Shown one piece after another: positions 37,080 to 45,583 of a DNA stretch of 64,000 bases; position 1 is the stretch's first letter, and every line of letters begins with the position of its first letter. The notes under the pieces are model-generated. The model did no database searches. It was given only the letters and a program-made list of their open reading frames with translations, and was not told where the DNA came from. Source of the stretch: Saprospiraceae bacterium UBA7687 (GTDB taxonomy: Bacteria > Bacteroidota > Bacteroidia > Chitinophagales > Saprospiraceae); assembly GCA_002482845.1 (NCBI GenBank), contig DLGT01000058.1, positions 40,035-104,034 of the forward strand, written 5' to 3'. The translations under genes were made by a program, and so were the position numbers.

Positions 37080-38219
37080 CTAAGAACCTTGTACATTCGC
37101 TCCCTTCGTGTTGACTACTTTATCATAAGCTGGTTTTGGAAGGTAATTTCTATCAAAAAGTAGTGGATAATTTGTTCGACCTTTGATTGGCCAACCATTC
37201 AACCAACTATTGGCGTCGCTGATACCCCAAAAAGTAACTCTACTTATTTTATCTTTGTGCTTTAAGAATAAATTAAAAAGCTTACCATATTCATCTGCCA
37301 AAGCGACTTGTACAGAATCGGGCAATGACTCAGGGTAAGGGTTCATCATTGGACTTCCTTCAAAATTTTGATTTACATCTGCACCTTGCAAGTCCCATGG
37401 ATTGGGTAGTACCGTTATATCAACTTCAGTAAACATCACTTTGATACCTAGGGCAGAATATTCCAAAATACTTTGTTCGATATCTTCAAGTGGTAATCCT
37501 TTGATACTCCAATGACCTTGAATTCCCACACCATCAATCCTGACACCTGCTGCTTGGATTTTTTTGATGAGTTGGATAGCGCCAGCTCGTTTTTTAGGTT
37601 GCTCTATGTTGTAATCATTATAATACAACTCACTATTTGGTGTAGCTTTTTGAGCCAAACTGAAAGCGGTTGTAACAAAATCATCACCTAAAAGGTCAAA
37701 AAATATAGTTTTGCGCATCGTACCATCTTCGTTGAGTGCCTCATTTACTACATCCCAAGCTTCAATTTTCCCATCGTATCTACTCGCTATGGTATTGATG
37801 TGATTTTCTAAAAACATGGTTAGTGAATCCTTACTTTTTATTTTGGTAACAAATGGCGATAACTGACTATGCCAAACTAAAGTATGTCCAACCGTAAACA
37901 TGTCATTTTTATCACCAAGCGCAACGATTTTATCTGCTAAATCAAAATTATATTTATCCCATTCAGGATGGATAATTTCACATTTCATAATATTCTCAGG
38001 CGTGATGCTATTGAATTCCGAAGGGAGTAAAGACAACGCATTTGTATCTTTTTCCATGATTTGATCTGCGTTAATGGCAGCACCTATTAAAAAATCATCT
38101 GCGAATACCGTTTTTAACCCTTTCTTCTCATCAATGGTACCTTCTTTTTGTTTGCATGATGTAAAAGAAAATCCTATTAATAAAATTAAAAATGTAATCA
38201 GTTGCTTTAAGTTGCACAT
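37080..38219 (-). CDS. GH10 endo-1,4-beta-xylanase lipoprotein
   Basis: This 379-residue single-domain GH10 xylanase has the acid/base E160 in WDVVNEAL and the nucleophile E265 in MFTEVDI; the substrate-binding GHTLVWHSQ is also present. A lipobox at Cys22 (FTSC) anchors it to a membrane, most likely the outer membrane. It cuts the xylan backbone and yields aldouronic acids for the GH67 enzyme encoded immediately upstream, 32 bases away. No carbohydrate-binding module is attached. Confidence 0.97.
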   Translation of the reverse strand: MCNLKQLITFLILLIGFSFTSCKQKEGTIDEKKGLKTVFADDFLIGAAINADQIMEKDTNALSLLPSEFNSITPENIMKCEIIHPEWDKYNFDLADKIVALGDKNDMFTVGHTLVWHSQLSPFVTKIKSKDSLTMFLENHINTIASRYDGKIEAWDVVNEALNEDGTMRKTIFFDLLGDDFVTTAFSLAQKATPNSELYYNDYNIEQPKKRAGAIQLIKKIQAAGVRIDGVGIQGHWSIKGLPLEDIEQSILEYSALGIKVMFTEVDITVLPNPWDLQGADVNQNFEGSPMMNPYPESLPDSVQVALADEYGKLFNLFLKHKDKISRVTFWGISDANSWLNGWPIKGRTNYPLLFDRNYLPKPAYDKVVNTKGANVQGS

Positions 38220-38251
38220 ATTATTTGTTTAAGAGGTTATTAAAATTGATT

Positions 38252-40369
38252 TTACCATTTAGGCTTGATGCCCGGTGAATAAGGATAATTTAGACTTTTA
38301 TAATAATCTACATCACGTGGTGGCGGAATGGTTTCTGAAGGAAAAGGCAACTGTGACCTTGACTGAAAATAAGCCAAACACGCATCTCTCCACCATTGCG
38401 CTTCCTTACTTTGGATGTTCAAATGGTCGCTTACAGAACGAAAAGTTTCCTTATCTACCAAACCTTTTACCGAATCCCATTTTGACTTCATTTCTGTCAC
38501 TTTTGAAACGCCTTGATCATATCTAAGTACCAATTCTTGCCACACATTTCTACCAGATTTTAGTTGCTGCGTCCAAGGCACTCTATGAAACCATAATAGG
38601 AATTCGTCAGGACAAGTACTCAAATTTTCATATAACTTTTGTACTTCAGGATGATATTGGGATAGTGCATTTGTACCTGTGTTTTTCCTATCAAATCCGA
38701 TGCTGTCCTTATTGGCTTTATGGTAATAAACCGATGTCCAATCCGCTCTAAATAGGCTATCTACCCAAGGTCCAGGACCGAAATGATGACCTTCTGCCAT
38801 GATGTGATGCAAACCAATTGGTGCCATATAGTTGACACATGCTTCGTGCGAGTGCTCTAATAACCAATTACTTACTTCAGCTACCTTTTTGTCATGATTG
38901 GGAAAAGTAGCAGCAGTCCATTCTTTAAAGATATTGCTTGCATCGAGATAAGGATTCCATGCTAATTTCCCAAAAGCATACCAATCTGCTTGTCCAAAAA
39001 GATTGCCAGTCCAATTAAAGGCTGTACCTATATTGGCCACACCAGCAATGCCTGTGATTTTATAATTGTGGGTAGAGCCATCAATTATTTTTGCTACAGT
39101 CGAGCCTTTACCTTTTACATAAGTATCAGATTGAAGTACTGCTTCGTACATTTTTGCCAATCCTACTAAATGTGTTCCTTGTCCAAGATATTCCTTGGTA
39201 ATTTGCAATTCTAATATCAATGGAGTCTTATGCATTGCGCCAAACATAGGATGAAATGGCTCTCGTGGTTGAAAGTCGATAGGCCCATTTTTTACTTGTA
39301 CCAAAACATTCTCTGCAAACTGACCATCTAAAGGCACAAATTCTTTGTAGGCTTGTTTGAATCGATCTTCATTCACTTCATGGCTATACACAAAAGCGCG
39401 CCACATGACGATGCCTCCATACTTTTTTAATGGTTCAGCAAGCATATTGGCACCATCCGCATGATTCCTTTTGTAATCTTGAGGTCCAGGTTGTCCTTCA
39501 GAATTCGCTTTCACTAAAAAACCTCCAAAATCAGGTATTTTTTGATAGATTTCATCAATCTTATTTTTCCACCAAAGTCTTACTTGTGGATCAAGTGGGT
39601 CAGCTGTTTTTAGGCATCCCAACTCAATAGGCGCACTAAATCGAGCAGTGAGATACACTTTGATGCCATATTTTCTAAAGATATTGGCCAATGCAGCAGT
39701 CTTGTCAAGATAATCTGCCCGTAATACGATGGCATTTGCATTTACATTTGTTAGGACAGTTCCATTTATACCAATCGAAGCATTTGCCTTAGCATAATCT
39801 TCATATCTTGGGTCTAGATATTCTGGAAGTTCGTGCCAATTAAAGATGGAAAAACCTGCATATCCACGCTCAATTGTTCGGTCAATGTTGTCCCAATGAT
39901 TGAGTATTCTGTTTTGGATTTTTGGCGATTCATTGATGTTTATATTTTTTATCTTTTCTTTTCTGTGAATTTTATTAATCAGGCAATAAGTACCATATAG
40001 TAATCCTTTGTTAGTTTTTGCTTCTATTTTCAATGCATTGGAAGTACTAGTTATATAAAAACCTTCACCGTTTATATCTACGGCATCTGTATTTATGGTT
40101 AATGTAATTTGATCAGTTTTTTGACTTTTTTCTGACATTATCTTTTTACCCAATAAGGTTGAAAGATGATCAGTTAAGATGTTTTTTGCTGTATTTAATA
40201 TTTCGTCATTATTGTCATTCAGAAGATAGATACTGCTTATAAAACTGTATTCAGTCTCAATAATTTTATCATCAAGTTTTTTATAGTCCAACCATAAGTT
40301 ATAACCATTTTGACCAACAAGTTGGATTTGACAAAAAATGAAATAGAAAGCAAATAATAATTGTTTCAT
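38252..40369 (-). CDS. aguA: GH67 alpha-glucuronidase
   Basis: This 705-residue enzyme removes 4-O-methyl-glucuronic acid from the non-reducing end of xylo-oligosaccharides. It has an N-terminal signal peptide ending VGQ, a GH67 N-terminal domain, the barrel with GYAGFSIFNWHELP, and a C-terminal domain. By position, E291 (ANSEGQPGP), D365 (NGPIDFQPRE) and E393 (TKEYLGQG) correspond to the catalytic residues known for the family. It starts three bases after the LacI-type regulator stop and is followed by GH10, so regulator, glucuronidase, xylanase and transporter form one operon for glucuronoxylan. Confidence 0.97.
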   Translation of the reverse strand: MKQLLFAFYFIFCQIQLVGQNGYNLWLDYKKLDDKIIETEYSFISSIYLLNDNNDEILNTAKNILTDHLSTLLGKKIMSEKSQKTDQITLTINTDAVDINGEGFYITSTSNALKIEAKTNKGLLYGTYCLINKIHRKEKIKNININESPKIQNRILNHWDNIDRTIERGYAGFSIFNWHELPEYLDPRYEDYAKANASIGINGTVLTNVNANAIVLRADYLDKTAALANIFRKYGIKVYLTARFSAPIELGCLKTADPLDPQVRLWWKNKIDEIYQKIPDFGGFLVKANSEGQPGPQDYKRNHADGANMLAEPLKKYGGIVMWRAFVYSHEVNEDRFKQAYKEFVPLDGQFAENVLVQVKNGPIDFQPREPFHPMFGAMHKTPLILELQITKEYLGQGTHLVGLAKMYEAVLQSDTYVKGKGSTVAKIIDGSTHNYKITGIAGVANIGTAFNWTGNLFGQADWYAFGKLAWNPYLDASNIFKEWTAATFPNHDKKVAEVSNWLLEHSHEACVNYMAPIGLHHIMAEGHHFGPGPWVDSLFRADWTSVYYHKANKDSIGFDRKNTGTNALSQYHPEVQKLYENLSTCPDEFLLWFHRVPWTQQLKSGRNVWQELVLRYDQGVSKVTEMKSKWDSVKGLVDKETFRSVSDHLNIQSKEAQWWRDACLAYFQSRSQLPFPSETIPPPRDVDYYKSLNYPYSPGIKPKW

Positions 40370-40372
40370 TAA

Positions 40373-41407
40373 TTATTTCTTTCCAGATTTAAGAGATGAT
40401 TCCCGAATGATAAGTTCAGAATTGATAATAATGGTAGATAACTGCTTGACGTCCGATTTGCCTTGTAAATGACTAATGAGTTGTGTGGCAGCTACTTCAC
40501 CCATCAAAAAACCAGGATATTCTATGGTGGTGAGTTCAGGTTCAATAATTTTGCTGATGGCATCATTGTTGAATCCTACGACAGCAATGTCTTCAGGTAT
40601 TCTTATAACGTGTTTTTTTAATTCCTTGATGAAAAATGCGGCAGTCAAATCATTGGTGACAAAAACAGCATCGGGCATCGGTTTGAGTTTTCGAATCAAA
40701 TTAGCTACATCTGCACCTGAATTAGCACTCAATTCATCTATAATGACATAATTTTCATTTAACGCCATATTATTGTCAAAAAGTGCATCCCTGTAACCTT
40801 TGAAACGTTGACTATAGACATTTCTTTGTTGAGTACCTGTGACGATGGCAATCCTTTTACTCCCTTGATCTATCAAGTGTTTAGTAGCCACATAACCACA
40901 TTTGTAATTATCTATGACTACTTTGGTGTTTTCAATGTTTTCTTCCACTCTATCAAAAAAAATGAGTGGAATGTTTTTGGCATTAAATGGTTCGAAATGA
41001 CTCAAATCATCTGTATCAAAAGCAAGGGAAGCGATCACTCCATCCACTCTTTTATGAAAAAGATTATTAGCATTTTTAATTTCATTAGACATTTGTTCGG
41101 AAGAGTGGGCAATAATGAGATCATATCCTGCTTCTGTGGTTACTTTTTCTATTCCACCTAGTACGGAAGTAGTAAAAGAAGAAACCAATTCATGGATAAG
41201 TACACCAATAGTATTTGACTTCTGATTTCTAAGGTTTTTGGCAAAACTATTATGTCTGTAACCAAGCTCTTTAGCGGTCTCATGAATTTTTTTTCTTGTT
41301 TCTGCGCTGATGGCTGTGTTATTATTAAGCGCTCTACTTACAGTAGCAGATGAGATGTCCATTTTTTTTGCAATATCATATATAGTGATATCTTTTTTAT
41401 TATTCAT
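40373..41407 (-). CDS. LacI-family transcriptional regulator of the xylan operon
   Basis: This 344-residue repressor has an N-terminal LacI HTH (residues about 7-58: IYDIAKKMDISSATVSRALN) and a periplasmic-binding-protein-like sugar-sensing domain. It is the first gene of the glucuronoxylan operon, so the operon is probably autoregulated. Two copies of a matching 14-bp palindrome lie upstream, one three bases before its ATG and one 232 bp away in the promoter of a divergent transcript. The effector is likely a xylan breakdown product, by context only. Confidence 0.94.
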   Translation of the reverse strand: MNNKKDITIYDIAKKMDISSATVSRALNNNTAISAETRKKIHETAKELGYRHNSFAKNLRNQKSNTIGVLIHELVSSFTTSVLGGIEKVTTEAGYDLIIAHSSEQMSNEIKNANNLFHKRVDGVIASLAFDTDDLSHFEPFNAKNIPLIFFDRVEENIENTKVVIDNYKCGYVATKHLIDQGSKRIAIVTGTQQRNVYSQRFKGYRDALFDNNMALNENYVIIDELSANSGADVANLIRKLKPMPDAVFVTNDLTAAFFIKELKKHVIRIPEDIAVVGFNNDAISKIIEPELTTIEYPGFLMGEVAATQLISHLQGKSDVKQLSTIIINSELIIRESSLKSGKK

Positions 41408-41409
41408 TT

Positions 41410-41423
41410 GTGCAATCAGTTAC
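41410..41423. promoter_or_regulatory. Proximal LacI-type operator
   Basis: TGCAATCAGTTACA matches the reverse complement of the distal operator (TGCAATCAGTTGCA) at 13 of 14 positions. It sits in the 5' leader, three bases from the regulator start codon, so binding could block elongation or serve in a loop with the distal site. Confidence 0.55.
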
Positions 41424-41462
41424 AAATTACTATTCAATATGGAATACTTGTATAAACGTCCA

Positions 41463-41493
41463 CAAACATAGCTTATATCAAACAAACTGCCAA
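41463..41493 (-). promoter_or_regulatory. Promoter of the LacI-GH67-GH10-GPH operon
   Basis: On the minus strand TTG (41493-41491), a 20-base spacer and TATGTTTG (41470-41463) match TTG-N19-21-TAnnTTTG. The transcript would start near 41456, upstream of the proximal operator. Confidence 0.55.
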
Positions 41494-41640
41494 ATATATT
41501 ATCCTTAAGTATGAATATATTTACAATATTATTGTATTCTACTGAATTTCAATTTCATACAAATACATTTAATGTATAACTCTTATTTAACATTATAGTA
41601 GGTGATAACGTATTATTAAAATAATTATGTGAAATATTGT

Positions 41641-41656
41641 ATGCAACTGATTGCAT
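41641..41656. promoter_or_regulatory. Distal LacI-type operator, perfect palindrome arms
   Basis: ATGCAA-CTGA-TTGCAT: the 6-bp arms are exact reverse complements and the overall form fits a LacI-family site. It overlaps the -33 TTG of the plus-strand promoter at 41651-41680. Confidence 0.65.
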
Positions 41657-41680
41657 GAACAAAATTTAATTGTAGTTTTG
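41651..41680 (+). promoter_or_regulatory. Divergent promoter overlapped by the operator
   Basis: TTG at 41651-41653, a 19-base spacer and TAGTTTTG at 41673-41680 fit the Bacteroidota promoter. The -33 element is inside the palindromic operator, so the regulator should repress it directly. Transcription would run right and end at the terminator at 42128-42165. Confidence 0.55.
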
Positions 41681-41686
41681 CTCTGA

Positions 41687-42165
41687 TATTATTAATCATC
41701 ATTGCCGCTTGTTAGTGTTATCATATGATATAGCAAGTTGATTTGAGATATTTGGTTTTAATTTATTAATTCGTTAAATCAATCTTGGATGCCATATTTA
41801 CATTCATTTATTGCATTGAGAAATTTTACTTTTAGTTTTGGATATTTGTTTACTACATTTAAATATTTAATGCATAATCTCTTATCGTTGAGTTATAGAA
41901 TATTTAAAAGAGCTGAAATAATCGAGACTGCTATGAATGACCAATTTCAATCATTTATGAAGAATAGTTATGTCATTTTGTATTCTATAAATCCAGCATA
42001 CTTTTTTACATCGTTTTTATCAGTTTATACATTTTTGTTTTCCGCTTTATTTCAGGCAGTCTACATTATTAAAACTGTTTAATGAAGATTTCGTTTAATT
42101 TTTATAAATGTTTGGTTATTCTTTTGTAAAAGGAGCTAGACAGGCTCCTTTTCTTTATTTTTTTT
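41687..42165 (+). other. Orphan transcription unit of ~0.48 kb, possible regulatory RNA or small gene
   Basis: The unit is bounded by the operator-controlled promoter and a strong terminator. The only long frame is at 41789-42082 (97 codons, ATG to TAA). It is rich in Phe, Tyr, Leu and Ser with no motif I recognise, so it could be chance coding in AT-rich DNA. The rest of the gap (42166-42412) leads to xylB and holds a weak dyad TGTTG-N8-CAACA at 42293-42310. What the transcript does is unknown; a small RNA that acts on xylan or pentose genes is one possibility. Confidence 0.45.
42128..42165 (+). terminator. Strong intrinsic terminator of the orphan unit
   Basis: AAAAGGAGC (42128-42136) pairs perfectly with GCTCCTTTT (42144-42152) around a 7-base loop; a T-rich tract with an 8-T run follows. 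It lies about 250 bases before xylB, so the upstream promoter should not reach xylB-xylA efficiently. Confidence 0.85.
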
Positions 42166-42412
42166 AAAAAATTCCATCACTATTCAATATTATCATATGT
42201 CTCCATTCCTAGTTCTTTTTTATAAGTTTAACTTAATAAATGCTTTTAATTGGAAGTAAAATTAAATATCATCAAACAAGGTCAAATTTCAATGTTGGTA
42301 TATTACAACAATCAAATAGCAGCTTTGAATAGAATTTTCATTGGCAAAGATGATAAATTGAATTCTTATCTTGGGCCGTTTTATATTAATTACTAATTTT
42401 TATTTTTGTCAA

Positions 42413-43897
42413 ATGTACGCAATTGGATATGATATAGGAAGCTCATCGGTAAAAGCATCAATAGTCAAAATAGATTCAGGAAAAGTCGTAGCAATCGGAA
42501 AATACCCAGAATCTGAAATGCATATGGATGCAAAAAACCAAGGATGGGCAGAACAAGATCCTGAAATGTGGTGGAAATGTATTTGTATTTTGACCAAAAC
42601 ACTCTTAATTGAAAATGATTTGGACGCCAAACAAATATTGTCTATTGGCATTGGTTATCAAATGCATGGTTTGGTTTTGGTAGACAAAAATCACAAAGTA
42701 GTTCGACCTTCAATTATATGGTGCGACAGTAGAGCGACTCAAATCGGGGAAAAAGCATTCAGTGATCTAGGGAGTGTTTATTGTTTAGGACATTTGCTTA
42801 ATTCACCAGGAAATTTTACAGCATCAAAACTCAAATGGGTGAAAGATAATGAACCTGAACTTTTTGCAAAAGTGTATAAATGGATGCTACCTGGAGATTT
42901 TATTGCCATGAAATTTACCAATGAAATCAATAGCACTGTTTCTGGATATTCTGAAGGCATGTTTTGGGATTTCAAACAAAATAGTACCGCTGACCATCTT
43001 TTAAATTATTATGGTATTCCTAAGGAAATGATGCCAGATTTGGTAGATACCTTCTCTATACACGGTCGCGTCAGTGCTGATGCTGCCGAAAGTAGTGGAT
43101 TAATTGCTGGTACACCTGTCACTTATAGAGCTGGAGATCAGCCCAACAATGCCATGGCTTTAAAAGTATTGCACCCTGGAGATATCGCTGCTACTGGTGG
43201 TACTTCTGGTGTAGTGTATGCCGTAACTGATAAATTGGATTATGATGCCCAATCTAGAGTCAATGGATTTGCACATATAAATCATACCACTGACCAAAAC
43301 AGCATTGGCCAATTATTGTGTATCAATGGTTGTGGTATTTTGTACGCATGGATGCGAAAACAAGTAGCTGCTTTAGGACAGACCTATCAAACTATGGAAA
43401 AGCAAATCAATGCAATACCTGTAGGTTCAGAAGGATTGTTAATCTTACCTTTTGGTAATGGTAGTGAACGAATACTGAATGATAAAATGACGGGTGCTCG
43501 TATAGATAATCTTCAATTTAATAGACACAATCAAGCCCATCTATTTAGAGCCGCTTTAGAAGGAATCGTATTTTCATTTGCTTATGGTATGGATATTTTA
43601 CAATCTATTGGCATTAAACCAACTACCATCAAAGTTGGTAATGACAATTTATTTCTTTCTGATACTTTTTCATCTTCCATGGCCAATTTATTGCAATGTA
43701 ACATTGAGATGTACGAGACCACAGGTGCTGTAGGTGCAGCGAAGGCAAGTACAGTAGCTATTGGGATTTACAGCAACATTGACGAAGCTATCGATGAGTT
43801 AAAACCCATTAAAGTGACGGAATATAAATCAGACAATAGCCAATATTTAGAAGCTTATGGACACTGGTCACAACAACTAATCAATTTAATTAAGTAA
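42413..43897 (+). CDS. xylB: Xylulokinase
   Basis: XylB phosphorylates D-xylulose to D-xylulose 5-phosphate. I chose the ATG at 42413 (MYAIGYDIGSSSVKA), which is the family N terminus; a TTG 42 bases upstream adds nothing conserved. The 494-residue FGGY kinase has D7, the MHG loop at 84-86, catalytic D242 in AGDQPNN and a GTSGV phosphate loop. It is the ordinary paralogue of the kinase-HTH fusion at 31.7 kb. A -7-like TATTTTTG ends only four bases before the ATG, which would give a leaderless mRNA. xylA follows after 25 bases. Confidence 0.97.
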   Translation: MYAIGYDIGSSSVKASIVKIDSGKVVAIGKYPESEMHMDAKNQGWAEQDPEMWWKCICILTKTLLIENDLDAKQILSIGIGYQMHGLVLVDKNHKVVRPSIIWCDSRATQIGEKAFSDLGSVYCLGHLLNSPGNFTASKLKWVKDNEPELFAKVYKWMLPGDFIAMKFTNEINSTVSGYSEGMFWDFKQNSTADHLLNYYGIPKEMMPDLVDTFSIHGRVSADAAESSGLIAGTPVTYRAGDQPNNAMALKVLHPGDIAATGGTSGVVYAVTDKLDYDAQSRVNGFAHINHTTDQNSIGQLLCINGCGILYAWMRKQVAALGQTYQTMEKQINAIPVGSEGLLILPFGNGSERILNDKMTGARIDNLQFNRHNQAHLFRAALEGIVFSFAYGMDILQSIGIKPTTIKVGNDNLFLSDTFSSSMANLLQCNIEMYETTGAVGAAKASTVAIGIYSNIDEAIDELKPIKVTEYKSDNSQYLEAYGHWSQQLINLIK

Positions 43898-43922
43898 TTC
43901 AAATATAAAAATCATAAATACC

Positions 43923-45233
43923 GTGAGTACTTACTTTAACAACATCCAGAAAATAAAATTTGAAGGTCGTGAGTCTAAAAATCCATTAGCTTTTAGATGG
44001 TATGATGAAAATCAAATGGTTAATGGAAAAAGCCTGAAAGATCATTTTAGATTTGCCGTAGCTTACTGGCATAGTCTATGTGGTGGTGGTGGTGATCCCT
44101 TCGGCAGTCCTACAAGACCTATGCCTTGGTTAGCTTCTAATGATCCTATCCAATTAGCAAAAGACAAGATGGACGCTGCATTTGAATTTATTTCAAAATT
44201 GGGTGTACCTTATTATTGTTTTCATGATATCGACTTAATAGACGAAGGTGATTCTGTAGCAGAATATGAAAAAAGAATGCAGATCATCACAGATTATGCA
44301 CTCGAAAAACAAAAAGAAAGCGGCATTCAGTTGCTTTGGGGTACTGCAAATTTATTTTCTCACCCTAGATATATGAATGGTGCATCTACCAATCCTGATT
44401 TTAGTGTCGTGGCAAGAGCAAGTGTTCAAATCAAAAATGCCATAGATGCAACCATCAAATTAGGAGGACAGAATTATGTTTTTTGGGGAGGACGTGAAGG
44501 GTATATTTCATTGATCAATACAGATGTTAAAAAGGAATTGGATCACTTAGCTAGATTTTTAACAATGTCTAGAGATTATGGTCGTAAAAATGGATTTACT
44601 GGAAAGTTCCTTATCGAACCCAAACCAATGGAACCATCCAAACACCAATATGATTTTGATGCAGCGACGGTAATCGGATTCTTAAGAGAATATGATCTTA
44701 TGGATGATTTTGCATTAAATCTCGAAGTCAATCACGCTACACTAGCAGGTCACACCATGGAACACGAGATGACCATTGCAGCCAATGCAGGTATGCTCGG
44801 AAGTTTAGATGCCAATAGAGGTGACTATCAAAATGGATGGGACACCGACCAATTCCCGATAGATATTTATGAGTTGACTCAAATGATGTTGGTATTTTTA
44901 GAAAGTGATGGCTTCCAAACAGGAGGTATTAATTTTGATGCGAAAATCAGAAGAAACTCCACGGATCTCGAAGATTTATTCATAGCGCACATCAGCGGAA
45001 TGGACGCATTTGCAAGAGCATTAATTATTGCTGATAATATCATAAAAGATTCTCCATATAGCCAAATGAAAAAGGATCGTTACAGCAGTTTCGATTCAGG
45101 CAATGGCGCTCTATTTGCGAATGGGAAATTGACTTTAGAAGACCTCGCAAAATTAGGTACTGAAATTGGCGAACCAAGTCTCATAAGCGGAAAACAAGAG
45201 CGTTACGAGCAGTTGATTAATATGTACTTATAG
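43923..45233 (+). CDS. xylA: Xylose isomerase
   Basis: XylA interconverts D-xylose and D-xylulose using two divalent metals. The 436-residue class II enzyme starts at a GTG. Key residues are visible: H101 and D104 in FHDID, E232 and K234 in IEPKPMEP, E268 and H271 in LEVNH, and the D296/D307/D309 set (LDANRGDYQNGWDTD). WGGREGY is the family signature. It forms an operon with xylB; downstream there is a low-complexity array, not a clear terminator. Confidence 0.97.
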   Translation: MSTYFNNIQKIKFEGRESKNPLAFRWYDENQMVNGKSLKDHFRFAVAYWHSLCGGGGDPFGSPTRPMPWLASNDPIQLAKDKMDAAFEFISKLGVPYYCFHDIDLIDEGDSVAEYEKRMQIITDYALEKQKESGIQLLWGTANLFSHPRYMNGASTNPDFSVVARASVQIKNAIDATIKLGGQNYVFWGGREGYISLINTDVKKELDHLARFLTMSRDYGRKNGFTGKFLIEPKPMEPSKHQYDFDAATVIGFLREYDLMDDFALNLEVNHATLAGHTMEHEMTIAANAGMLGSLDANRGDYQNGWDTDQFPIDIYELTQMMLVFLESDGFQTGGINFDAKIRRNSTDLEDLFIAHISGMDAFARALIIADNIIKDSPYSQMKKDRYSSFDSGNGALFANGKLTLEDLAKLGTEIGEPSLISGKQERYEQLINMYL

Positions 45234-45237
45234 ATTT

Positions 45238-45335
45238 AAGTGATGAGAGATGAGATATGTGATATGAGTGATAAGATATGGGTGATAAGAGATGAGTGAT
45301 AAGATATAAGTGATGAGTGTTGAGATTTGTGTTTT
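45238..45335. repeat. Solo GAGATGA/GTGATAAG low-complexity array
   Basis: Imperfect tandem units GTGATGAGA, GATGAGAT, GAGTGATAAG run on the plus strand directly after xylA. They are the reverse-strand form of the units around the four-helix-bundle gene at 35.0-35.6 kb, but here no gene accompanies them. Confidence 0.75.
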
Positions 45336-45339
45336 GTAT

Positions 45340-45515
45340 TAGGACATAGCCCTGGCGAAATGTTTGTAACGATTGTTTTCACCCACCGTTACAATGATAT
45401 AAATGCTAGTTTTAGCGCTATTTTTGACTAAATGATGCAAAAATCGTGACAAAAACTTTTGATTAGCTTAGCGTCTTGGCTTAGGTTGGGTTACTTTAAG
45501 CTTCTTGCTTTTTTG
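45340..45515. repeat. Composite palindromic repeat (REP/MITE-like), copy A
   Basis: From left to right: a hairpin TTGTAACG (45364-45371) / CGTTACAA (45387-45394); a block at 45410-45454 shared with copy B at 55840-55884 (37 of 45 bases identical, ungapped); and a block at 45461-45514 shared with copy C at 57707-57760 (43 of 54). It lies in the gap before the arabinose operon. The rest of the gap up to 45583 is AT-rich and holds no gene. Confidence 0.6.
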
Positions 45516-45583
45516 TTTGCGAAATAGGTGTTTGTTGCATTACAATATTTATGTTTTTAATTTAATAAATAGCCCCTTTTTTA

